A stretch of DNA of 50,088 nucleotides from an uncultured Oscillospiraceae bacterium (GTDB lineage: Bacteria > Bacillota > Clostridia > Oscillospirales > Oscillospiraceae). The stretch is from the NCBI GenBank assembly GCA_947628315.1, contig CANQZJ010000012.1, positions 1-50,088 of the forward strand, given 5' to 3'. Under the pieces are notes generated by a model. The model did not search any database. It was not told the origin of the DNA and was given only the letters and a program-made list of their open reading frames with translations. Position 1 is the stretch's first letter. Each line of letters starts with the position of its first letter. The translations under genes and the position numbers were made by a program. Positions 1-6,309 of the stretch are shown piece by piece.

Positions 1-152
1 ACCACCCGCAGGCCGATGGAGCGGGCATACGCCTCGCAGTCGGCCACCTGCTGCTCGATGGAGACATCCTTCTGGTTATGGGTGGAGTACCGGGCATAGA
101 TGACGCACTCGCCCTGGTATTCCACCGGGAGACCACCACCAACGCCCATCAT
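1..152 (-). CDS. Large serine recombinase (integrase), N-terminal fragment
   Basis: The reading frame starts at ATG 152-150 (a second ATG follows directly) and runs off the left edge, giving about 50 residues. It contains VIYARYSTHNQKDVSIEQQ, the hallmark N-terminus of serine recombinases: the Ser of the YARYS segment is the expected nucleophile, and SIEQQ begins the following helix. Large serine integrases join phage and host attachment sites. The start overlaps the stop of the upstream lipoprotein gene (ATGA), so the two are translationally coupled. The gene reads leftward out of the window, so attL probably lies outside the window beyond its 3' end. A small resolvase/invertase cannot be excluded without the C-terminus. 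Confidence 0.85.
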   Translation of the reverse strand, partial: MMGVGGGLPVEYQGECVIYARYSTHNQKDVSIEQQVADCEAYARSIGLRV

Positions 153-718
153 TCGTCCAGATCGACCGGCTCGCCGGTCGCTATATCATAAATCCGGCTG
201 TCCAGCAGCTCCCCGGAGAACAGAAGGTTAGCGTCGTGTTCCTCGCCCTTCACATATTCCAGTGTATCGACGAACAGCAGGCCGCCGGAGGCAGTAATGC
301 GCGTCATAGTTCCCAGGGTAGCATTCCAGACCGCGTGGATTTCATCATCGGAAGAAAAGAGCGCCTCATAATATTCCAGGGCACAATCCGCCGGGGCCAT
401 ACTGTCAGCAGTAGTAGCCAGCCGCCACTTCCCCGTCACATCGTTTCGGACGCTATCCGAGAAATTGAGGTTCAGCCCACAGGGGAGGGTGTAGCTGCCA
501 GACTTGACCGCCCCGGCCTCGCTGGCCTCCGGCTCCGTAGCTACGGCCTCCGACGGGGCCTCGCTCTCCGGCGCTGCCTCAGACGTAGAGGGGGACGAAG
601 AACCGGCGGCCCCGGCGGGCGGCGTCGTCTGGGCCGGATCAGCGGAGCAGCTGGAGAGGGAGAGCGCCGCCAGCAGGGACAAGGAAACCGCCGCCAGTTT
701 GATTTTTATCTCGTTCAT
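149..718 (-). CDS. Secreted lipoprotein in the lysogeny module
   Basis: This 189-residue protein starts at ATG 718, preceded by a GAAGG ribosome site. It has a type II signal peptide with lipobox LSSC (Cys at about residue 24). A low-complexity Ser/Pro/Ala/Glu linker spans about residues 25-75, and a compact acidic domain of about 110 residues follows, which I do not recognise. It is predicted to be anchored outside the membrane and is coupled to the integrase gene. A lipoprotein between integrase and repressor genes is the arrangement of superinfection-exclusion proteins such as Ltp of Streptococcus phage TP-J34. That function is inferred from position only. Confidence 0.8.
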   Translation of the reverse strand: MNEIKIKLAAVSLSLLAALSLSSCSADPAQTTPPAGAAGSSSPSTSEAAPESEAPSEAVATEPEASEAGAVKSGSYTLPCGLNLNFSDSVRNDVTGKWRLATTADSMAPADCALEYYEALFSSDDEIHAVWNATLGTMTRITASGGLLFVDTLEYVKGEEHDANLLFSGELLDSRIYDIATGEPVDLDE

Positions 719-745
719 ACAGATATACCTTCTTTCGATTTTTTG

Positions 746-778
746 AGGGGGAACCAGCCCACCGTGGCCGGTTCCCCC
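746..778. terminator. Strong inverted repeat, terminator-like
   Basis: A GGGGGAACC arm pairs with GGTTCCCCC around a short GC-rich loop, followed on the plus strand by TTCTTTTTTT. The T-tract suits termination of plus-strand transcripts, although both flanking genes are on the minus strand. It may insulate the lysogeny genes from incoming transcription, or fold in the leader of the lipoprotein mRNA. Confidence 0.5.
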
Positions 779-849
779 TTCTTTTTTTGCGCTTCACAGG
801 GAGAACCCTCCGCCATACCATATTTTTTTGTGATGGCGGAGCCGCCAGA

Positions 850-1347
850 CTAAGAGACTTCGGACGCGGCCCCCGCTTCTTTTTCTTCGGCAAGTTGCTG
901 GTCAAGCTCGGCATGAAGCTCTCCTGCCGACATTTCGTCCGGGGATTTCCGGCCCGGTAGAGCTGCCGTTCCCGGCGCTACATCGCCAAAGCCCTCGACC
1001 ACTTCCCGCAGAAACCCCATGATGGTGTTCTGCGCCGATTCAGGCAGACCGACCAGCTTCTCAATAAACACATAGGTCTCATGCGTCATTTGAGGATAGC
1101 GAACCGCCAGGGCATCCAGCTCCGAGGTTGGGGACGGAACAAACATCTCGCCCTGACCAGAGCGGAGCCATTCTTCCCGGACATGGCATTCCCGGCAGAT
1201 AGCGAGGATGACCTGGTCGGAAGCGTTACGCTTGCCGGATTCAATCAGAGCGACGCTGTTCTGCTTAATCCCGATCTGATCTGCGAGGGCCTGCTGAGTC
1301 AGGTCTTTTTCTTTTCGGATTTTTTTAATCCGTTCACCAAGCGTCAT
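850..1347 (-). CDS. Phage repressor, XRE/HTH_3 family
   Basis: This 165-residue protein is read from ATG 1347, which has AGGAGG eight bases upstream; an upstream in-frame ATG at 1380 has no ribosome site. Residues about 2-60 form a Cro/CI-type helix-turn-helix (RIKKIRKEKDLTQQALADQIG, then SVALIESGKR). The C-terminal half is not a recognisable LexA-type peptidase: I see no Ser/Lys catalytic dyad context. It is transcribed away from the early operon, with operator-like repeats between the two promoters, the classic arrangement of a lysogeny repressor. If RecA-stimulated self-cleavage is absent, induction probably uses another route. Confidence 0.85.
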   Translation of the reverse strand: MTLGERIKKIRKEKDLTQQALADQIGIKQNSVALIESGKRNASDQVILAICRECHVREEWLRSGQGEMFVPSPTSELDALAVRYPQMTHETYVFIEKLVGLPESAQNTIMGFLREVVEGFGDVAPGTAALPGRKSPDEMSAGELHAELDQQLAEEKEAGAASEVS

Positions 1348-1370
1348 TCTTTTCACCTCCTGATATAGCA

Positions 1371-1399
1371 AGGATACCACAAGAACATTTCAAAGTCAA
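1371..1399 (-). promoter_or_regulatory. Repressor (leftward) promoter
   Basis: On the minus strand the -35 is TTGACT (1399-1394) and the -10 is TATCCT (1376-1371), with a 17-bp spacer. It lies just upstream of the repressor ribosome site. The -35 overlaps the first operator-like repeat, which suggests autoregulation. Confidence 0.65.
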
Positions 1400-1476
1400 T
1401 AAAAAATTTCACAGTCAACAAAAAATATCTTGACAAAGATAGCCCAGCGATGTATGATAATAGCACAATCAACAAA
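1395..1476. promoter_or_regulatory. Repeated operator between repressor and early operon
   Basis: Two direct copies of GTCAAYAAAAAAT lie at 1395-1407 and 1414-1426, 19 bp apart (about two helical turns). A shorter related copy (ATCAACAAA) is at 1468-1476. The first overlaps the leftward -35, the second abuts the rightward -35, and the third follows the rightward -10. These are the likely binding sites of the adjacent repressor. Confidence 0.6.
1430..1458 (+). promoter_or_regulatory. Early (rightward) promoter
   Basis: A consensus -35 TTGACA (1430-1435) and a -10 TATGAT (1453-1458) are separated by exactly 17 bp. The first plus-strand gene begins about 30 bases downstream after AGGAGG. This should drive the early operon. 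Confidence 0.75.
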
Positions 1477-1489
1477 GGAGGCGAACAAA

Positions 1490-1687
1490 ATGAAGCCCGA
1501 CAAGACCTACACCCCTGCCCAGCTCGAAAACGCTGACCGGGCGATGGCCTTCCTCGCCAGCCTGCCGGATGGCCAGCGATCCATGGTAGTCACGGTCGCC
1601 AGCGCATTCATCGCCGGGATGGAGGCACAGACCAGACTGACGGCCCAGGAACAGACCGGCAAAGCAAGCGCAACGCCCAACGCCTAA
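1490..1687 (+). CDS. Small early protein, unknown
   Basis: This 65-residue protein starts at ATG 1490 behind AGGAGG. It is the first gene after the early promoter, the position of Cro-like or antirepressor genes, but I see no helix-turn-helix. It is mildly helical (ENADRAMAFLASL, MVVTVASAFIAGM). Function not recognised. Confidence 0.7.
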   Translation: MKPDKTYTPAQLENADRAMAFLASLPDGQRSMVVTVASAFIAGMEAQTRLTAQEQTGKASATPNA

Positions 1688-1701
1688 AGGGGAAGATCAG
1701 C

Positions 1702-1893
1702 ATGAAAGAACCCACCATCAAAATCGCCGCCACGGGCCGGATCGATCCAGAGAGGATACCCCAGTATGTGGCCCAAAATATCGCCCAGGCCGCCCTAAGC
1801 GGCATCCTCCGGGCCTACAACGATCCTATAATCCGGGCCGATTATGAACGGTGGAAAGCGGAGCGAAAAGCGCGGGAAGGAGTGAAAGCGTGA
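1702..1893 (+). CDS. Small early protein, unknown
   Basis: This 63-residue protein starts at ATG 1702 behind AAGGGGAAG. It is an amphipathic helical protein with a basic C-terminus (YERWKAERKAREGVKA). Its stop overlaps the GTG start of the next gene (GTGA). Function unknown. Confidence 0.65.
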   Translation: MKEPTIKIAATGRIDPERIPQYVAQNIAQAALSGILRAYNDPIIRADYERWKAERKAREGVKA

Positions 1894-2312
1894 ACGAGGA
1901 ACTTCTGCGGGCCCTGAGTGAGTTAACCGAAACGATGGACAAAGGTTTTTCTGACATGAGCGCCAGATTCGTGTCCATCGAAAATCGGCTGTCGGCGCAG
2001 GAGAAAAAGACCCGCAAGACCTACACCCGGCAAAAGCTGATGGAGGCCGATGTTCAAACCCTGAAAAAAATCGTCCGCGAACTGGCGGAAAAAGAGCCGT
2101 GCCGAGTGAGGCCGGACGGGACTGCCATACGGAAAGAGGCGGCCTATGAGAAATTCGGAGACTGCGGCATCGGGAAGGTCAAGGCCCTGTGCGCCCTCCG
2201 GGATGCCGGCGTCATTCAGACCGACAGCAAGGGGAAGAACACCTGCACCATCTGGCTGGACAACAGACCCCAGCGGGTGCTCATCGTTATAGAAAGGGGT
2301 GAGCAAAGATGA
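1890..2312 (+). CDS. Coiled-coil protein with possible C-terminal winged-helix domain
   Basis: The start is taken as GTG 1890, which overlaps the previous stop and has AAGGAG upstream, giving 140 residues. The first half is a coiled coil (LSELTETMDKGFSDMSARF, LKKIVRELAEKE). The second half (about 80-140) reads like a small DNA-binding fold: a conserved-looking GKVKALCALRDAGVIQTDSKG stretch resembles a helix pair and wing. It may be an early transcription or replication accessory factor. That is inference from fold-like features only. Confidence 0.6.
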   Translation: MNEELLRALSELTETMDKGFSDMSARFVSIENRLSAQEKKTRKTYTRQKLMEADVQTLKKIVRELAEKEPCRVRPDGTAIRKEAAYEKFGDCGIGKVKALCALRDAGVIQTDSKGKNTCTIWLDNRPQRVLIVIERGEQR

Positions 2313-2542
2313 GGGGCAAAACGCCGTCTCTTGCGATTTATCTGAGCGGGCTTGAATCCGGCGAGCTTTCGTATAGATGCGTTGCATCGACTGATGACAA
2401 AGAATTATTGGCGGCCGTAATGGTTGCGATCAGCGAACTGGCCAAACGGGATGGGTTTGCGCCATCCACCTCCGCTCGGGCAATCGCAAATATTCTGGAG
2501 GCTCACCCAGATCTTTTTGCGAAGCGGTGCGAATGCGAGTGA
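2309..2542 (+). CDS. Small early protein, unknown
   Basis: This 77-residue protein starts at ATG 2309 in an ATGA overlap with the previous gene. It has two predicted helices (DDKELLAAVMVAISELAK and SARAIANILEAHPDLF) and a Cys-containing end. I do not recognise a family. Confidence 0.65.
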   Translation: MRGKTPSLAIYLSGLESGELSYRCVASTDDKELLAAVMVAISELAKRDGFAPSTSARAIANILEAHPDLFAKRCECE

Positions 2543-2559
2543 GAAAGTGAGGAAACACC

Positions 2560-3348
2560 ATGGACTGGGATGCCATTGAAGCGAAAATCGAACAGGCCGC
2601 ACAGGAACAGGCCGAAGCGAAGCGCCAGCAGATCTCCGAAAGGAGAGCGGCGCACCGCGCCAGGAAACGTCGGAGGAAGATCGCACAGATCGTCGGAGCC
2701 GCCGCCGCCCTGGCCCTCGGAGCTTCCATCGTCGCAGCTGCGGCCACAGCCGGGAGCCGGGAGCCTACGCCTTCGGCTCCCTCTGATTTACAGGGGCCGG
2801 AACCGACGGCCACAGCATACATACCGCCGACAGAATCCATCGTGCTGCAGGCCGCCCCATCACCGGCCCCGGCCCCGCCGCCGGAGCCGGAGCAACCGGC
2901 GAAGCTCCTGGAGAGCGTCCCCCTCGACGCGGAGACGCAAGCCGCAATCTTCGACCTTTGCGGACAAGACCCGGAGTTGTTCTGCGCTGTCATGGCCATC
3001 GCCTGGAGAGAGAGCCGCTTCCGCTCGGACGTGGTCGGGGACAGTGGGGTGAGCAAGGGAATGTACCAGATCAACACCCGCTGGCACACCGAACGCATGA
3101 AGAAGCTGGGGGTGACCGACCTCACCGACCCGGTACAATGCACCGCCGTGGCCCTGGACTACCTCCGGGAGCTTTCAACACGGTACGGCTTCGGGTGGGT
3201 GCATGACAACACCCTCTTCATGGGGTACAACGCTGGCCCCAGTAGGGCCCAGAGGATGCTCCGCAACGGAGTGACCTCCACAGCCTACAGCCGGGAGACC
3301 ATCGCCCTCATGGAGACCTACCTGGCGGAGATGGGGGCGGCGAAATGA
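2560..3348 (+). CDS. Membrane-anchored lytic transglycosylase (SLT/goose-lysozyme-like fold)
   Basis: This 262-residue protein has a charged cytoplasmic N-terminus, one membrane segment (about residues 46-68, IVGAAAALALGASIVAAAA), a Pro-rich linker to about 110, and a C-terminal lysozyme-like domain. The domain shows AWRESRF with the likely catalytic Glu, GVSKGMYQIN, and MGYNAGPSRA, the signature order of SLT transglycosylases. It should cut peptidoglycan from the outer face of the membrane. The early operon is an unusual place for a wall hydrolase, since the lysis and tail genes lie 40 kb away. Roles in superinfection or lysogenic conversion are possible. Confidence 0.8.
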   Translation: MDWDAIEAKIEQAAQEQAEAKRQQISERRAAHRARKRRRKIAQIVGAAAALALGASIVAAAATAGSREPTPSAPSDLQGPEPTATAYIPPTESIVLQAAPSPAPAPPPEPEQPAKLLESVPLDAETQAAIFDLCGQDPELFCAVMAIAWRESRFRSDVVGDSGVSKGMYQINTRWHTERMKKLGVTDLTDPVQCTAVALDYLRELSTRYGFGWVHDNTLFMGYNAGPSRAQRMLRNGVTSTAYSRETIALMETYLAEMGAAK

Positions 3349-3713
3349 AGATGGCCCTGCAGGGGAACAACCTGCTGATTAAAGAGGCGGACAACGTGCA
3401 GTTCGCCGTCATCAAAAGCTGGAACAAGATGCGCTGGGACAGAAAGACACAGCTCCTGTCCGGCATCGCGGACATGGAACTGCTGGACAAGCTCTCCGGC
3501 ATCGTCCGCCTGCCCCCCACCATCGCCCAGCGCCGGGAGCAGCTCCACGCGGTGCAGAGCGCAATCGACCGGGAGCGGGTAAACCCGGAGCCGAAGCCGG
3601 TCACCAAATACCCCGTGAAGATGTCCCTCTACGCCCACCAGGTGCGGGGGGCCAATATGTGCCTGGTCGCCTTCGGGTGGGCCAGCCCGGAACAGATCGG
3701 AGGAAACCAATGA
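3345..3713 (+). CDS. N-terminal piece of a split SNF2-type helicase
   Basis: This 122-residue protein has segments VQFAVIKSWNKMRWD, LSGIVRLPPTIAQRREQLHA and PVKMSLYAHQVRGANMCLVA. I recognise these as the region that precedes the Walker A motif in Clostridial SNF2/DEAD helicases; the YAHQ..G segment corresponds to their Q-motif. It stops before any Walker A motif. The remainder, beginning just before FEMGCGKT, is a separate gene at 6296-7666. The two parts may act as a split enzyme, or this may be a remnant. It overlaps both neighbours by ATGA junctions. Confidence 0.6.
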   Translation: MKMALQGNNLLIKEADNVQFAVIKSWNKMRWDRKTQLLSGIADMELLDKLSGIVRLPPTIAQRREQLHAVQSAIDRERVNPEPKPVTKYPVKMSLYAHQVRGANMCLVAFGWASPEQIGGNQ

Positions 3714-4069
3714 ACCTGAACGACATCATCGCCCAGCTGGGAAGCCTGCGAGACAACAGCAAAGACAGCCTGCGGGCAGACCCGGAGAATGAGATCTACA
3801 CGGCGGACGTTACCGCCTGTGAGACGGCCATCCGCGTCCTCGCCGCCCTGGTCGGAGAGGGCTGCGCCGATCTCGACGGGGTGCTGGACATCCTGCAGGA
3901 TTACCGCACCCTGGCAAAGCAGTACCAGAACCTCCACAGGAAGTTCGAGATCCCCGGCAAGCCCATCCACAAGGATGGCGTATGGCACTGCCCCGCCTGC
4001 AACAGCAGAGTGAGCCCGAACCACACTCACTGCCACCGCTGCGGGAAGAAGATGGGGTGGAAGCGGTGA
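3710..4069 (+). CDS. Zinc-ribbon protein, unknown
   Basis: This 119-residue protein starts at ATG 3710, overlapping the previous stop, with GGAGG upstream. The N-terminal two thirds are helical and acidic. The C-terminus carries a four-cysteine zinc ribbon (WHCPACNSRV then HCHRCGKKMG). It may bind nucleic acid or protein. Its stop overlaps the next gene. Confidence 0.7.
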   Translation: MNLNDIIAQLGSLRDNSKDSLRADPENEIYTADVTACETAIRVLAALVGEGCADLDGVLDILQDYRTLAKQYQNLHRKFEIPGKPIHKDGVWHCPACNSRVSPNHTHCHRCGKKMGWKR

Positions 4070-4754
4070 GGATCCTGGTGGCCTGCGAGGAAAGTCAAGC
4101 CGTCTGCATCGCCCTCCGGGAGCTGGGCCACGAAGCCTACAGCTGCGATATAGAGCCCTGCTCTGGCGGGCACCCGGAGTGGCACATCCAAGCGGACGCG
4201 ATCCCCCTCATCAACGGACGATGCACCTTCACCGACTGCGGGGGGGGCACCACCATATCGGAACCCAATGGGATATGCTCTTTGCTTTCCCTCCCTGCAC
4301 CTACATGACCAACGCCGGAGCGGTGCGGATGAGGGTACGCGGGGAGATCCAGCCGGAGCGGTACGCCAAAGCCATGGAGGCAAAGGCATTCTTCCTGAAG
4401 TTTTACAACGCGGACTGCCCCCGGATTTGCATCGAGAACCCCACCCCCATGAAGCTCATCGGACTGCCGCCCTACACCCAAGCCATCCAGCCATGGGAAC
4501 ACGGAGAACCCTACACAAAACGAACGTGCCTCTGGCTGAAGAACCTTCCCCTCCTGCGCCCCTCCAACATCATCACCGAAGGAGTGACCCCATACGTCAA
4601 CGGCGGGTGCAAAGATGCCAACGGCAACTACCGCCGGTTCCAGGGCCGCAAGGAACGGGATCCTAAAACCCGGAGCAAGACCTTCCCCGGAATCGCAAAG
4701 GCGATGGCGGAACAGTTCGCAGGCAAAGCAGACCTTCACAGCCAACCCGGCTGA
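4066..4754 (+). pseudogene. C5-cytosine methyltransferase-like gene broken in a G8 tract
   Basis: Read from GTG 4066, the first frame gives RILVACEESQAVCIALRELG and CDIEPCSGGHPEWH, a SAM-binding start typical of phage cytosine methyltransferase-like proteins. It goes out of frame at eight G (4240-4247) and ends near 4308. The family continues in another frame: WDMLFAFPPCTYMTNAG (PPC, motif IV-like), ICIENPTPMKL (ENP, motif VI-like) and RSKTFPGIAKAMAEQFAG near the end. Nine G would restore one frame of about 229 residues. The break may be a true mutation, a slippery or phase-variable tract, or a sequencing error. Confidence 0.75.
4240..4247 (+). repeat. Poly-G tract (8 G) at a frame break
   Basis: Eight consecutive G lie exactly where the methyltransferase-like reading frame shifts. 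One added G, or a -1 ribosomal slip, joins the two halves. Confidence 0.85.
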
Positions 4755-4781
4755 GAGGAATAAACGAAAGGAATGAACAGC

Positions 4782-5768
4782 ATGAACAAGCCCCAAAAAA
4801 TCTTCCTGTCCGGCCCGATCTCCACGCGGCTGGACACCTACAAGGCGGAGTTCGACAAGGCTGCGGAGATCGTGGCCGATGCCGGACACATCCCCCTGAA
4901 CCCGGCCTGGATGCCCCTCGGCCTCCAGCAGAAAGACTACATGAGGATCTCCATGGCCATGCTCGAAAGCGCAGACCTGCTGGTCGCCCACCCGGACTGG
5001 GCAGAGAGCAAAGGAGCGACCATCGAGCGAACCTACGCGGAGAAGGTCGGGATCCCGGTCATGAGCTGGGGAGACTTCCTCGCGGCGGTCACCCCGCAGG
5101 CCCCTGCGGTGCCCAGCTGCGAAGTCGTAGCCACCACCCGCCGGTTGGAGACCGTCGACCTGGCAAAGTTCCGGGATGCCCTCGGAACCGGGCGGGCCTC
5201 CGACATCCTCCGGCCCTTCGACATGATCAGCGTCCATTTAACCAACGGAGACACGGTAGCCATCCAGTGCGCCTTCGTGGGGACAGACTACGCCCGGTTC
5301 ATTTTCCTGGACTGCGTCGGGGACTTCATGATGAACGATGAGCCCACGAACGAGGGCGGCTATTACAAGAGCCAGGGCCGCAAGGCCGTCCTGGAGGAAA
5401 TCTACCCGCTCCTGCCCGCAGAGCTGAGAGCCATGATCCGCCCCCGGACGATCAGAGAGACCATCAACGGGGAGACGGTCGAGTACGCGGATCCGCTCTG
5501 GCTCCCCTCCGCCACCGACGTGTTCGGCAGCCCGAAGGACAAGTGGTGGCCGGATGAGAATGACAGCTTCCACCTCCCGATCTTCACGCGGGAGAGGAAC
5601 CGGGTGAAGGAATGCGGAGACCACGGGTCATACCCGTGGTGGCTGCGTTCGGTCTTTGCGACCTACACGACGAACTTCTGCATTGTGTACTCTGACGGGG
5701 GCGCGAGCTACCGCAACGCCTACAGTTCGTATGGCTTTGCGCCGGGCTTTGACATTGCCAAATCCTGA
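4782..5768 (+). CDS. Second DGR target: DUF4406 domain fused to a DUF6273-like variable domain
   Basis: The start is taken as ATG 4782, nine bases after AAAGGA; ATG 4773 abuts the ribosome site. The protein has 328 residues. Residues about 1-90 match DUF4406 (nucleoside 2-deoxyribosyltransferase-like): KIFLSGPIS, then HPDWAESKGATIERTYAE. A middle region follows. The C-terminus is a DUF6273-like, C-type-lectin/FGE-type fold ending in WWLRSV...GFAPGF. The last about 38 residues are encoded by variable repeat VR2. There is no signal peptide or membrane segment, so it should be cytoplasmic. Genes around it belong to DNA metabolism, not to the virion. The substrate of the DUF4406 part is unknown. 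Confidence 0.8.
   Translation: MNKPQKIFLSGPISTRLDTYKAEFDKAAEIVADAGHIPLNPAWMPLGLQQKDYMRISMAMLESADLLVAHPDWAESKGATIERTYAEKVGIPVMSWGDFLAAVTPQAPAVPSCEVVATTRRLETVDLAKFRDALGTGRASDILRPFDMISVHLTNGDTVAIQCAFVGTDYARFIFLDCVGDFMMNDEPTNEGGYYKSQGRKAVLEEIYPLLPAELRAMIRPRTIRETINGETVEYADPLWLPSATDVFGSPKDKWWPDENDSFHLPIFTRERNRVKECGDHGSYPWWLRSVFATYTTNFCIVYSDGGASYRNAYSSYGFAPGFDIAKS
5637..5750 (+). repeat. DGR variable repeat VR2
   Basis: These 114 bp align without gaps to template positions 42396-42509. I count 13 differences, all at template adenines and mostly in AAC/AAT codons (for example AAT to TTT, AAC to TAC, AAC to CGC, AAT to AGT). All non-A template positions are unchanged. This is the signature of adenine-specific mutagenic retrohoming. 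Confidence 0.92.
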
Positions 5769-5780
5769 AATCCAGCAAAT

Positions 5781-5802
5781 CCCCGGAGCGAAAGCTCCGG
5801 GG
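5781..5802 (+). promoter_or_regulatory. GAAA-loop hairpin downstream of VR2
   Basis: A perfect 9-bp stem (CCCCGGAGC with GCTCCGGGG) closes a GAAA tetraloop 30 bp past the end of VR2. Bordetella phage DGR targets need a similar hairpin or cruciform just downstream of the VR for efficient homing. An equivalent hairpin follows VR1, and I find none after the TR. Confidence 0.8.
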
Positions 5803-5831
5803 AGAAGCCCCAAAGAAAGGAGGCGAGAACG

Positions 5832-6038
5832 ATGGGACTGGCCGATGCCTTCACTGCCGAAGATAGAGTGCAGGTGAAATTCAGCGATTTTTATAACCTC
5901 GTGCGAGAGAGCGCCAAAGCGGAGCTGATGATGAACGCCATCCGCTGCGACGTGCCGCACCGCTTCATCCGGGAGACCATGACCGGCAAGAGCGAAGAAC
6001 CCGAAAACGGAGGTGAGCCCAATGAAGGAACCCTGTGA
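5832..6038 (+). CDS. Small early protein, unknown
   Basis: This 68-residue protein starts at ATG 5832 behind AAAGGAGG. It is mostly helical (FYNLVRESAKAELMMNAI) with an acidic tail. It overlaps the next gene. No family recognised. Confidence 0.65.
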   Translation: MGLADAFTAEDRVQVKFSDFYNLVRESAKAELMMNAIRCDVPHRFIRETMTGKSEEPENGGEPNEGTL

Positions 6039-6309
6039 GATGTGCCTCAACGCCAGAGTTTCCGGCGGGGAGCTGACAGACGAAAATGACTACCACGCCA
6101 GAACGATAGGCTTTGCACAAAAGGGGAACCGCCTGCTGGCCAGCGCCGGATGGGGCCGGGGGCTCACGATCCAGGCCGAAGCCTGGAACGAGGAACGCCA
6201 ACAGTGGGAGGCGGTGGCGATCTACCATCCGAAGCACTGCCCGAACTGCGGCAGAGAGCTGAAGGAGTACGGCCCCTTGAAGGACGGTGTGAGCGATGGC
6301 GGTCAATAA
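6022..6309 (+). CDS. Small zinc-binding protein, unknown
   Basis: This 95-residue protein starts at ATG 6022, eight bases after GGAGG. Paired cysteine knuckles at the two ends (CEMC near residue 5; HCPNCGREL near residue 75) suggest a single zinc site. Between them is a short beta-rich segment. It overlaps the start of the helicase gene by 14 bp. It resembles the many small Cys-rich proteins of Clostridial phages. Confidence 0.65.
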   Translation: MKEPCEMCLNARVSGGELTDENDYHARTIGFAQKGNRLLASAGWGRGLTIQAEAWNEERQQWEAVAIYHPKHCPNCGRELKEYGPLKDGVSDGGQ

